A stretch of DNA of 37,265 nucleotides from Candidatus Magasanikiibacteriota bacterium (GCA_903837125.1 CAILTG010000019.1:1-37265), one strand, 5' to 3'; positions 22,782 to 29,839 are shown, counted from the stretch's first letter. Numbers and translations: made by a program. Notes: generated by a model not told the origin, from the letters alone.

Positions 22782-25445
22782 ATGCAAAACAAAATAGTTA
22801 TTAAAGGCGCACGGGAACACAATCTCAAGAATATTAATCTTGAGTTGCCACGCAATAAAATGATTGTGTTTACTGGTTTATCAGGTTCGGGAAAGTCCAG
22901 CCTGGCTTTTGATACTATTTTTGCGGAAGGACAGCGCCGGTATGTGGAATCTTTGTCGGCTTATGCTCGGCAGTTTTTGGGTGGTATGCAAAAACCGGAT
23001 GTAGACGAAATAGAAGGATTATCTCCGGCAATTTCCATTGATCAAAAAGCGCACAGTGCCAATCCTCGTTCTACTGTTGCCACAATTACCGAGATTTATG
23101 ATTATTTACGTGTATTATTTGCGCGCATTGGCCTACCACATTGTCCGATTTGTGGCACGAAGATAGAGAAGATGACCACGGATGAGATGGTGGAGAGGGT
23201 AGTTCATAAAGTTTCTAAAGTTAATAAAGTTCATAAAGTCGACGAATTGATTGTTATGGCTCCCGTTGTTCGTGGTAGAAAAGGGGAATATTATCAGATG
23301 CTTTATGATATGTATAATTCTGGTTTTTTGGAAGTGCGGGTGGATGGAAAAATGTATAGTTTGAAAGAAAGAATAACTTTGAAGAAAGATTTTAAGCATA
23401 CAATTGAGGTGGTGGTGGATCGTTTGGTAATTCCGAGCGAGCCCACAGGCGACGAGGAATCCCTTTCTAACACATCAAAAAATGCAAGTAGTAAAGCGCC
23501 TGGTAAATCCAAAGAAAAGGGATCCCTCGCTTCGTCGCTCGGGATTAACGACCGACTTGCTGAAGCTGTGGAAACGGCTGTTGAATTGTCCAATGGTCTT
23601 TGTACTGTTATTTTTCCCGATAGTGAAGAACAAATTTTTAGCACAGAATATTCTTGTCCTAAAGATGGTTTTAGTTTTCCAGAAATTGAACCTAGACTTT
23701 TTAGTTTTAATAGTCCTTATGGTTATTGTGAATATTGTACGGGTTTAGGGACTAAAGAATTATTTTCTGAAGAAGTTTGTCCAAAATGTAATGGCAAAAG
23801 ATTGAATGACAATGCTTTGAGCGTTAAAATTTCAGAGAAAAGTATTTGGGAAGTTACCAGTATGAGTATTAGTGAAGCTCGAGAATTTTTTGCGGAAACA
23901 GAATTAAGTTTGCCAGAACGCGAACAAGAAATCGCTGGTGCGGTTTTAAAAGAAATTGGCAACCGTTTGCAGTTTATGTACGACGTGGGTTTGCATTATT
24001 TAACTTTGAACCGTCGTGCTGGATCTTTATCTGGCGGAGAAGCTCAAAGAATTCGTTTGGCTTCACAAGTTGGCACGCGTTTGGTTGGTGCTTTGTATGT
24101 TTTAGATGAACCAACTATCGGACTCCATCAAAAAGATAATGCTCAATTGGTTTCTACACTAAGAAATCTTTGTGATGTAGGGAATACCATTATAATTGTG
24201 GAGCATGATGAGGATACAATTTTAGAAAGTGATTGGATTGTGGATTTTGGTCCCAAAGCGGGTGTGCATGGTGGGCACATTGTTTATTCAGGAACAAAGC
24301 AAGACTTGTTGGGTAATAAAATTATTAAAAAAGATCAGAATAATATTGATTGTAAAACATTTGGTAGTGCAGAGAAATCATTGACCGGAAAATACTTGCG
24401 TGGTGAATTAAAAATTCCTCTTCCGGAAAAACGCAGAAAAATAGATAGTTCCACACCAAAGATAAAAATTAAAGGCGCGACTGAACATAATTTAAAAAAT
24501 ATTGATGTAGAAATTCCGCTCCGTCGATTTGTTTGTTTGACTGGTGTTTCCGGTTCTGGTAAATCCACGTTAATGCACGATATTTTACACAAAGAAATTA
24601 ATAATCGTTTTTTTAGAATGAATAAACCAGTGGGTAAGCACAAAAGTTTAACTGGTACAGAATATCTTGACCGCATGATCACTATTGATCAGGGTTCTAT
24701 CGGCCGAACTTCACGTTCTAATCCTGCCACTTATACCAAGGCTTATGATTATATTCGTGGATTATATGCCGAAACTCCTGAAGCTAGAATGAAGGGCTAT
24801 AAATTGGGTCGTTTTAGTTTTAATGTAGCTGGCGGACGTTGTGAAAATTGTGAAGGTAAAGGTATGTTGGAGATTGAAATGCACTTTTTGCCGAGCGTAG
24901 AAATTGTGTGTGATGTTTGTAAAGGTAAAAGATTTAATCAAGAAACTTTAAGTATTCATTATAAAGATAAAAATATTGCTGAGGTTTTGGCGATGACTAT
25001 TGAAGAAGCAGAAGAATTTTTTCAAGACATTCCCTTAATTAATGATAAGTTAAAAATTTTGAATGAAGTGGGTTTAGATTATTTAACTTTGGGGCAATCG
25101 GCCACTACTTTGTCTGGCGGAGAAGCTCAGCGGATTAAATTATCACGGGAATTAGCCAAACATAGTACTACAAAAACTTTGTATTTGCTAGATGAACCAA
25201 CCACTGGACTCCATTATGATGATGTGCGGAAGTTATTATTGGTTTTAGAAAGATTGGTAGGGCAAGGGAATACGGTAATGGTGATTGAACACAATTTAGA
25301 TGTAATAAAATGTGCAGATTGGATTATTGATTTGGGGCCTGAGGGTGGAGATAAGGGCGGAGAAGTGGTGGCCGTGGGGACGCCGGAGGAAGTGGCGAAA
25401 AAGGCCAGAAGTTATACTGGGCAATATTTGAAGAGAGTGTTATAA
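22782..25445 (+). CDS. uvrA: UvrABC system protein A
   Basis: DNA-damage sensor ATPase of nucleotide excision repair, a tandem ABC protein. At 887 residues it is slightly short. Visible are two Walker A loops (FTGLSGSGKSSLAFD and LTGVSGSGKSTLMHD), two ABC signatures (LSGGEAQRIRLA, LSGGEAQRIKLS), two Walker B segments (YVLDEPTIGLH, YLLDEPTTGLH), and the second zinc finger CENC...CDVC. The first zinc finger reads C292-P-K-D295 with C316-x2-C319, so one Cys of the usual CxxC is Asp. Two foreign segments are in frame: HKVSKVNKVHKV (138-152) from tandem repeats, and about 40 residues (216-255) from a MITE-like element. Confidence 0.97.
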   Translation: MQNKIVIKGAREHNLKNINLELPRNKMIVFTGLSGSGKSSLAFDTIFAEGQRRYVESLSAYARQFLGGMQKPDVDEIEGLSPAISIDQKAHSANPRSTVATITEIYDYLRVLFARIGLPHCPICGTKIEKMTTDEMVERVVHKVSKVNKVHKVDELIVMAPVVRGRKGEYYQMLYDMYNSGFLEVRVDGKMYSLKERITLKKDFKHTIEVVVDRLVIPSEPTGDEESLSNTSKNASSKAPGKSKEKGSLASSLGINDRLAEAVETAVELSNGLCTVIFPDSEEQIFSTEYSCPKDGFSFPEIEPRLFSFNSPYGYCEYCTGLGTKELFSEEVCPKCNGKRLNDNALSVKISEKSIWEVTSMSISEAREFFAETELSLPEREQEIAGAVLKEIGNRLQFMYDVGLHYLTLNRRAGSLSGGEAQRIRLASQVGTRLVGALYVLDEPTIGLHQKDNAQLVSTLRNLCDVGNTIIIVEHDEDTILESDWIVDFGPKAGVHGGHIVYSGTKQDLLGNKIIKKDQNNIDCKTFGSAEKSLTGKYLRGELKIPLPEKRRKIDSSTPKIKIKGATEHNLKNIDVEIPLRRFVCLTGVSGSGKSTLMHDILHKEINNRFFRMNKPVGKHKSLTGTEYLDRMITIDQGSIGRTSRSNPATYTKAYDYIRGLYAETPEARMKGYKLGRFSFNVAGGRCENCEGKGMLEIEMHFLPSVEIVCDVCKGKRFNQETLSIHYKDKNIAEVLAMTIEEAEEFFQDIPLINDKLKILNEVGLDYLTLGQSATTLSGGEAQRIKLSRELAKHSTTKTLYLLDEPTTGLHYDDVRKLLLVLERLVGQGNTVMVIEHNLDVIKCADWIIDLGPEGGDKGGEVVAVGTPEEVAKKARSYTGQYLKRVL
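23195..23242. repeat. AAAGTT tandem repeats inside uvrA
   Basis: Five imperfect units of the form CATAAAGTT/TAATAAAGTT in frame, coding for HKVSKVNKVHKV. Similar units occur in uvrC (26766-26802) and just before the ftsL-like gene (about 29370-29395). Confidence 0.7.
23429..23546. repeat. MITE-like inverted-repeat element inserted in frame in uvrA
   Basis: The left end AATTCCGAGCGAGCCCACAG and the complement of the right end, AATCCCGAGCGACGAAGCGA, are inverted relatives; both run inward to ATCCCTTT. The element is about 118 bp. Its left end matches the right end of the copy at 30244-30371 (both contain GAGCCCACAGGCGA), so the two copies lie in opposite orientations. Confidence 0.78.
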
Positions 25446-25645
25446 ATTTCCAATTCACCTAATTCACCTAATTTCTAATAAAATTTCAAATGACAAATTT
25501 CCAATTTTCAATCAAATCCAAAATTATAATGTCAAATTTGATATTTAGATTTTGAAATTTGAAATTGATTTGATATTGGTAATTTAAATTTTGGCATTTT
25601 ATTAGGTGAATTAGAAATTAGACAATTAGGTGAATTTTTAAAAAT
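25446..25645. repeat. AT-rich inverted repeat between uvrA and uvrC
   Basis: A gene-free 200-bp stretch. AATTCACCTAATT motifs occur twice at the left (25450-25480) and, inverted, twice at the right (25603-25636); the middle is built of TTTGAAATTTGAAATT-type units also found in uvrC and before rsmH. No promoter can be chosen with confidence. Confidence 0.65.
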
Positions 25646-26983
25646 ATGGATCTAAAAATAAAATCAAAATCTTTTCCAGATAATCCTGGCATTTATCTTT
25701 TTTATAATTCAAAAAAAGAGCTTATTTATGTTGGCAAGGCAACGAGTTTGAGGAATCGCGTACACTCTTATTTTCGCTACAGTGATCACTCACCCCTTGC
25801 CCCTCTTTACAATAGAGAGGGGAATCGACCGATAGAAGCGATGATTCATGAAGTACAAGACATTAAGACCATTCAGACTGATTCAGTTTTGGAAGCGATT
25901 ATTTTGGAAGCAAATTATATAAAAAAATTTCAACCCAAGTATAATGTGGATTTGAAAGATGATAAATCTTGGGTGCATATTTGTATTACCAAAGATGAAT
26001 ATCCTAAAGTTGTAACAGTTCGGGAACATGAATTAAAAAATTTCCAAATTTTTTCCGCCACAGCGGAATCCCGTCTTCATAGCGGGACAATTTCCAATTT
26101 CCAATACGATTTTGGTCCATATCCAGGATTAAAAACGCGGGAAATGATGAAGTTGTTGCGTAAATTATTTTACATATCCGATTGTCAATCACCTGTAGGA
26201 ACGCGCCATGGCGCGTTCTCGTCAAAACCATGTTTTTACCGCCAAATTGGTCAATGTTTGGGAGTATGTACTGGTGAGATTAGTCCGCAAGATTATAATA
26301 AGAAAGTAATCAGACCGTTGGTGCAATTTTTAAGCGGTAGGAAAAAAAGTTTATTAAAAAATTTAGAAAATGAAATGAAATTGGCTTCAAAAAATCATGA
26401 ATTTGAAGAGGCAGGAAGACTACGGGATCAAATTTGGCAATTAAACAGGATACAAGATATTGCACTACTTAACAAAAATTTTGTTGAGGATAATTTCAAA
26501 TTTCAAATTTCAAATTTCAAATTTTCGCGTATAGAGGGTTATGATATATCAAACTTGGGCTCCTCAAATATGGTTGGCAGTATGGTAGTGTTTGATCAGA
26601 ATGGACCAATAAAAAGTGAATATCGGAAATTTAAAATAAAAAATGTGGTGGGACAGAGCGATGTGGATTGTTTAGGTGAAGTGTTGGAACGACGTTTAAA
26701 TCATCTTGAATGGAAATTGCCGGATGTTATTCTTGTTGATGGGGGATTGTCACAGGTGAACGCAGTTTGTAAAGTTATAAAGTTAAAAAGTTATAAAGTT
26801 CCAGTAATTGGAATTGCCAAGGGGCCGGAAAGAAAGAAAAATGAATTTATTTTAGGAGAAAAAAATAGAAATTTTATAAAATGGGTGAATGAAAATAGAA
26901 ATTTATTAATTCAAGTTCGTGATGAGGCACATAGGTTTGCAATTGCCTTCCATAGACAAAGAAGAGGTAAAATGATAGTATAG
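25646..26983 (+). CDS. uvrC: UvrABC system protein C, short form without C-terminal HhH domain
   Basis: Dual-incision endonuclease of nucleotide excision repair. The N-terminal GIY-YIG domain (NPGIYLFYN, LIYVGKATSLRNRV, about 13-40), a Cys pair (CFYRQIGQCLGVC), a UVR motif (FEEAGRLRDQI, about 254-264), and the RNase H-like domain (EGYDISNLGSSNMVGSMVVF, ILVDGGLSQ, RDEAHRFAIAFHRQRR) are all visible. The protein ends right after HRQRRGKMIV at 445 residues, whereas typical UvrC is about 600 and carries tandem helix-hairpin-helix motifs; these are missing. Several segments are repeat-derived: PLAPLYNREGNR (hairpin), SATAESRLHSG (hairpins), VGTRHGAFS (palindrome), NFKFQISNFKF (7-bp repeats) and CKVIKLKSYKV. 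Confidence 0.95.
   Translation: MDLKIKSKSFPDNPGIYLFYNSKKELIYVGKATSLRNRVHSYFRYSDHSPLAPLYNREGNRPIEAMIHEVQDIKTIQTDSVLEAIILEANYIKKFQPKYNVDLKDDKSWVHICITKDEYPKVVTVREHELKNFQIFSATAESRLHSGTISNFQYDFGPYPGLKTREMMKLLRKLFYISDCQSPVGTRHGAFSSKPCFYRQIGQCLGVCTGEISPQDYNKKVIRPLVQFLSGRKKSLLKNLENEMKLASKNHEFEEAGRLRDQIWQLNRIQDIALLNKNFVEDNFKFQISNFKFSRIEGYDISNLGSSNMVGSMVVFDQNGPIKSEYRKFKIKNVVGQSDVDCLGEVLERRLNHLEWKLPDVILVDGGLSQVNAVCKVIKLKSYKVPVIGIAKGPERKKNEFILGEKNRNFIKWVNENRNLLIQVRDEAHRFAIAFHRQRRGKMIV
25800..25822. repeat. Hairpin repeat in uvrC
   Basis: CCCCTCT pairs with AGAGGGG across a 9-nt loop, within codons of the segment after the GIY-YIG motif. It resembles the CCCTCCCC...GGGG hairpin in uvrB (18370-18402). Confidence 0.65.
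26050..26092. repeat. Twin hairpins in uvrC
   Basis: TTCCGC/GCGGAA with a 4-nt loop is followed by TCCCG/CGGGA; the pair codes for SATAESRLHSG in UvrC. The CCCG/CGGG unit is like that before the DGR TR. Confidence 0.6.
26199..26218. repeat. Perfect 20-bp palindrome in uvrC
   Basis: GAACGCGCCATGGCGCGTTC is its own reverse complement over all 20 bases. It is GC-rich in an AT-rich gene and is translated as part of VGTRHGAFS, a segment that does not match usual UvrC. Confidence 0.8.
26494..26521. repeat. Four tandem TTTCAAA heptamers in uvrC
   Basis: Four exact 7-bp units. Three units equal seven codons, so they give a heptapeptide period (NFKFQIS then NFKF). The same period is seen in lepA at 8951-8978 with unit TTCCAAT. 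Confidence 0.8.
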
Positions 26984-27018
26984 ATATACAATTGTATTTA
27001 TTTTTTTTAATTATTTAT

Positions 27019-27222
27019 ATGCCTGAAGGAAAACCGGAGTTAAGTTTAGATGAAGAAATTTATTGTAGAGGAAAGAGAAAAAAGGTAACTGTAGATAGTT
27101 GTGAAACTAATTTTGTTGATGCCAATGCTTTAGAAGATAAAAACAGTGCTTGTTATAGATGTCCAAAAGGTCGGGAAGTAAGGGTATCATTAGCTGATGA
27201 TGTTAATAAAAAAGATGAATAG
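27019..27222 (+). CDS. Small Cys-containing protein, 67 aa
   Basis: Not recognised. Starting from MPEGKPELSLDEEIYCRGKR, it has four Cys: C16, C28, and the pair C44-x2-C47 (ACYRCPKG), a spacing that could bind one zinc. The rest is charged. ATG 27019 is preferred; the upstream in-frame ATG (26992) would add a short hydrophobic leader and overlap the region just after uvrC. It is 35 nt after uvrC and may be on the same mRNA. A strong hairpin follows at 27271. Confidence 0.65.
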   Translation: MPEGKPELSLDEEIYCRGKRKKVTVDSCETNFVDANALEDKNSACYRCPKGREVRVSLADDVNKKDE

Positions 27223-27267
27223 GGAATGGATTATTTAGTTGAGTAATTTTGTAGAAATATAATCATA

Positions 27268-27600
27268 AATAAAAACCCCGCGTCAAACGCGGGGTTTTTT
27301 CATAAACCAAAAATCACCCCGGAGGCGGGATGATTTTTGGGAAGGGCCAATGCATTGCTCCGTATCTGTAGGTGCGCCTGGCGGTAGCAACTCAGATACT
27401 TAACAATGCATTGGCGGTGGGCCGTTTTTTCGGAGGGTGCGCGAAGCTAATCGCGCTTAAAGCTGACTCGGGTATTTAACCCCTATCCTGCTAGACTCTC
27501 AGAGCCTCTCTGCTTGCAATGGCTTCAGATCACCACAGCAGAAAGACACAACCCATTTTTATTCTCAATTATTGAGTACAAAAATAGGCGTAAAAGTACA
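27268..27600 (-). ncRNA. Candidate structured non-coding RNA, about 330 nt, class unknown
   Basis: A minus-strand unit with a promoter (27635-27607) and a terminator (27299-27271) but no credible ORF. Visible elements, in + coordinates: a 10-bp stem CCAAAAATCA/TGATTTTTGG (27308-27341); a long rod (27346-27415) with CCAATGCATTG/CAATGCATTGG, an internal loop, and GTATCTG/CAGATAC; a stem with GCGCG/CGCGC (27438-27455); and a CTGCT/AGCAG stem near 27507-27540. It is GC-richer than flanks. It lacks the signature sequences of RNase P RNA, tmRNA and SRP RNA. The rod is also followed by TTTTTT on the + strand, so the sense could be the opposite. Confidence 0.5.
27271..27300. terminator. Bidirectional terminator between the Cys-rich gene and the RNA locus
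   Basis: A perfect 13-bp stem AAAAACCCCGCGT/ACGCGGGGTTTTT with a 3-nt loop; T runs on both strands. It would end transcription of the uvrC side and of the minus-strand RNA. Confidence 0.9.
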
Positions 27601-27606
27601 ATATCT

Positions 27607-27635
27607 CTTATAGCAATACTGTTCTGTTTTGTCAA
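27607..27635 (-). promoter_or_regulatory. Promoter of the candidate ncRNA
   Basis: On the minus strand TTGACA (27635-27630), a 17-bp spacer and TATAAG (27612-27607). It matches consensus at 11 of 12 positions and faces the structured region. Confidence 0.75.
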
Positions 27636-27723
27636 GGGACTACTAATCTTAACACTAAATATTTGTACTGCTTTGTACTTCGTAACTTTAGCGAAGGGGT
27701 GTGGATAAAGTGGGGTAGAATAC

Positions 27724-27752
27724 TTGAATTGTGTTTAAGAGTGGTATATAAT
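27724..27752 (+). promoter_or_regulatory. Promoter of mraZ
   Basis: TTGAAT at 27724-27729, a 17-bp spacer and TATAAT at 27747-27752. It is followed directly by the MraZ-box-like repeats. Confidence 0.7.
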
Positions 27753-27776
27753 GGTAGTAGGTGGGAAAAAGTGGGG
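27752..27776 (+). promoter_or_regulatory. MraZ operator boxes
   Basis: TGGTA (27752), TGGGA (27762) and TGGGG (27772) recur with an exact 10-bp period just after the -10 box. MraZ of other bacteria represses its own operon by binding TGGGN repeats separated by 5 bp, so these are probable autoregulatory sites. The first box is degenerate. Confidence 0.65.
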
Positions 27777-27797
27777 AAAGATTTCCATGGATTTCTT

Positions 27798-27866
27798 TAC
27801 ACAGATCACACGGATCACAGAATAAATACTATGCTTGTCTATTTAATCTGTGCTATCTGTGTTAAG
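27798..27866. repeat. Inverted CACAGAT repeats in the mraZ leader
   Basis: ACACAGATCACACGGATCAC at the left faces TCTGTGCTATCTGTGTT at the right (about 27846-27865). It could form an interrupted stem in the 5' leader shortly before the mraZ ATG. Confidence 0.6.
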
Positions 27867-27880
27867 AAATTAGTGGTTTT

Positions 27881-28312
27881 ATGTTTATTGGTGAATACAA
27901 CCACAATTTAGATGACAAAGGACGTTTGGCAGTGCCTAAAAAATTTCGTTCAGATTTGTCAAAAGGTGCAGTGGTTACCAAAGGATTGGATAACTGTTTG
28001 TTTTTGTATACCAAAAAAGAATGGCAAAAATTGGCCGAGAAGCTGGCTAGTTTACCTTTTGCTCAAGCCAACACTCGTGCTTTTGCACGTTTAATGTTAG
28101 CTGGCGCTATGGACGTGGATATTGATAAACAAGGCCGAATTATTTTGCCGGAATATTTACGTGAATTTGCTGGTGTAAAAAAGGAAGTGGTGGTAGCTGG
28201 TTTATATTCACGATTGGAAATCTGGGACAGTCAAAAGTGGGCTGAATATAAAAAGAGAACTGAGGTAGAGAGTAATGTAATAGCTGAGCAAATGGGTGCT
28301 TTGGGAGTGTAA
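27881..28312 (+). CDS. mraZ: Transcriptional regulator MraZ
   Basis: DNA-binding repressor at the head of the division and cell-wall (dcw) cluster. The 143-residue protein carries two SpoVT/AbrB-like half-sites: GEYNHNLDDKGRLAVPKKFR (4-23) and AMDVDIDKQGRIILPEYLRE (about 73-92), each with the DxKGR.xxP core. Length is normal for the family. It is followed by rsmH, the standard partner, after 121 bp of AT-rich repeat. Confidence 0.97.
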   Translation: MFIGEYNHNLDDKGRLAVPKKFRSDLSKGAVVTKGLDNCLFLYTKKEWQKLAEKLASLPFAQANTRAFARLMLAGAMDVDIDKQGRIILPEYLREFAGVKKEVVVAGLYSRLEIWDSQKWAEYKKRTEVESNVIAEQMGALGV

Positions 28313-28433
28313 TAATTAATGTCAAATTTTCAATTTCTAATGTCAAATAAAATTCAAAATCCAAATTAAAAATTTGAAATTTGAGCTTTGACATTAATTG
28401 GAAATTGGATATTGGAAATTTGAAATTGTGAAT
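28313..28433. repeat. AT-rich repeat between mraZ and rsmH
   Basis: TAATGTCAAA (28317-28326) and TTTGACATTA (28387-28396) are perfect inverted ends around TTTGAAATTTGA-type units; TTGGAAATTGGATATTGG follows. The mraZ-rsmH gap is usually short, so this looks like a repeat insertion. Confidence 0.65.
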
Positions 28434-29363
28434 ATGCGCCATGTACCTGTACTACTAACTGAAGTGATTGAATCATTGCAATTAAAATCTGGCATGAACA
28501 TAATTGATTGTACTCTTGGTGATGCCGGACATTCGGAAAAAATTTTGGAAAAAATTTCACCAAACGGAAAATTGTTGGGAATTGACGCAGATCCTGAAGC
28601 GATTTTACGAGCGAAAATGTTTTTACATCAATTTGAAAATCAAATAATTTTTGTTAGAGATAATTTTGTAAATTTAAAACAAACAGTTGTCACAGAAAAT
28701 TTTACCCCAGTAAGTGGAATTTTAATGGATTTAGGCTGGTCTAGTCCACAGTTTGAAGAAAGAGGTCGAGGATTTAGTTTTCAGAATTTGTCCGAGCCAT
28801 TGGATATGCGGTATGAGGGAATTAAGAATTATGAATTAGGAATTAAGAATTTGACGGCGAGTGAATTGGTCAATAGTTTGAGTGAAAAAGAATTAGAAAA
28901 AATATTTAGTGAATATGGTGAAGAGCAGTTGAGTAGAGAAATTGCTGAGGCAATCATTATTGAGAGAAAAGCTGGTAAAGATTTTAAGACAGTTAGTGAA
29001 TTAGTGGAAGTTATTTTGAAGGTTTATCGTCAGAAATTAAAAAGTACTAAAGAAATTCCTTGGGTTGGTGGTTTGCATCCGGCTACCAAAGTGTTTCAGG
29101 CCCTCCGGATTGCCGTAAATGATGAGTTAGGAGTTTTGGAAAAAGTGTTGCCACAAGCAATTGAGGTTTTAGCTACAGGCGGGCGATTGGCGGTAATTAC
29201 TTTTCATTCTTTGGAAGACAGGGTAGTAAAACATTATTTCAAGTCACAGATAGGAAAAACACTTAAACTAATAAATAAAAAACCAATTATACCAACTTCT
29301 GAAGAGGTCAAAAGTAATTCCCGTTCTGCTTCAGCAAAGTTGAGGGTAGTAGAAAAAATCTAA
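28434..29363 (+). CDS. rsmH: 16S rRNA (cytosine(1402)-N4)-methyltransferase RsmH
   Basis: SAM-dependent methyltransferase of 16S rRNA C1402. The 309-residue protein starts MRHVPVLLTEVIESL, with the SAM loop DCTLGDAGHSE, DLGWSSPQFEERGRGFSF, LDMRY, ATKVFQALRIAVNDEL and FHSLEDRVVKHYF, all family hallmarks. ATG 28434 is chosen; an upstream in-frame ATG would add MEIGYWKFEIVN, which is repeat-derived. After LDMRY it has an extra GIKNYELGIKN (about 127-137) encoded by AATTAAGAATTATGAATTAG-type repeats. Confidence 0.97.
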   Translation: MRHVPVLLTEVIESLQLKSGMNIIDCTLGDAGHSEKILEKISPNGKLLGIDADPEAILRAKMFLHQFENQIIFVRDNFVNLKQTVVTENFTPVSGILMDLGWSSPQFEERGRGFSFQNLSEPLDMRYEGIKNYELGIKNLTASELVNSLSEKELEKIFSEYGEEQLSREIAEAIIIERKAGKDFKTVSELVEVILKVYRQKLKSTKEIPWVGGLHPATKVFQALRIAVNDELGVLEKVLPQAIEVLATGGRLAVITFHSLEDRVVKHYFKSQIGKTLKLINKKPIIPTSEEVKSNSRSASAKLRVVEKI

Positions 29364-29401
29364 AATTGCTTTACAAACTTTATAACTTTATAAACTATCA
29401 T

Positions 29402-29746
29402 ATGAGTCCATTCCTTATTCAAAAACCAACTTTAAGAGATAAAAAAACCGCTTTTAAACAATGGGTGTTGGGTGCGTCATTTCGTTTTTCTTTGCTGGGC
29501 TTAATGGTATTTTTGGGTGTGTTGTATGTAGTTCAAACCAGTGCCATTTCTACCAAGGGCTATGAAATTAGAGATTTAAAAAAACAGGTGCAAGATTTAG
29601 AAAAAGAAAATCAGAATATGCAATTTAGTATTGCCAATTATAGTTCTTTAAAGAGTATCCAGGAGAGATTAAAAGGAACAGGTATGGTGGCAGTATCCGA
29701 CGTGCAATATGTTAGATTAGCGGGTCAGGCTGTGGCGATGAAATAA
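29402..29746 (+). CDS. FtsL-like single-pass division protein
   Basis: A 114-residue protein with a basic N-terminus, one membrane helix (about 26-48, FRFSLLGLMVFLGVLYVV) and an extracytoplasmic heptad-like coiled coil (KGYEIRDLKKQVQDLEKENQ). This layout and the place after mraZ-rsmH match FtsL/DivIC-type divisome proteins, whose sequences are poorly conserved. ATG 29402 is preferred over 29366, which would add a leader over the repeat. The expected downstream ftsI is absent; a palindromic repeat and a different gene follow. Confidence 0.72.
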   Translation: MSPFLIQKPTLRDKKTAFKQWVLGASFRFSLLGLMVFLGVLYVVQTSAISTKGYEIRDLKKQVQDLEKENQNMQFSIANYSSLKSIQERLKGTGMVAVSDVQYVRLAGQAVAMK

Positions 29747-29751
29747 CGTAG

Positions 29752-29821
29752 TTTATCCCGATTTCAACTTCGGTTGAAATCGAGGATCCTCGATTTTCTC
29801 GCGAAAGAAAATCGGGATAAA
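29752..29821. repeat. Composite palindrome after the ftsL-like gene
   Basis: Outer arms TTTATCCCGATTT (29752-29764) and AAATCGGGATAAA (29809-29821) pair perfectly over 13 bp. Inside are ATTTCAAC-TTCG-GTTGAAAT (29761-29780), CGAGGATCCTCG (29781-29792) and ATTTTCT/AGAAAAT (29793-29812). It may act as a terminator or be a dispersed cruciform repeat. Confidence 0.8.
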
Positions 29822-29839
29822 GTTTGTAAAGTTGGCCAT

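Noticed and set aside
27268-27600. RNase P RNA, tmRNA or 6S RNA
   Set aside because: No GAGGAAAGUCC-type P4 sequence, no tRNA-like ends, CCA or tag-peptide frame, and no 6S central bubble could be found on either strand.
27514-27911. Short + strand ORFs in the RNA locus and mraZ leader
   Set aside because: Composition is unlike protein, they overlap structured RNA, promoter and operator elements, and one runs out of frame into mraZ.
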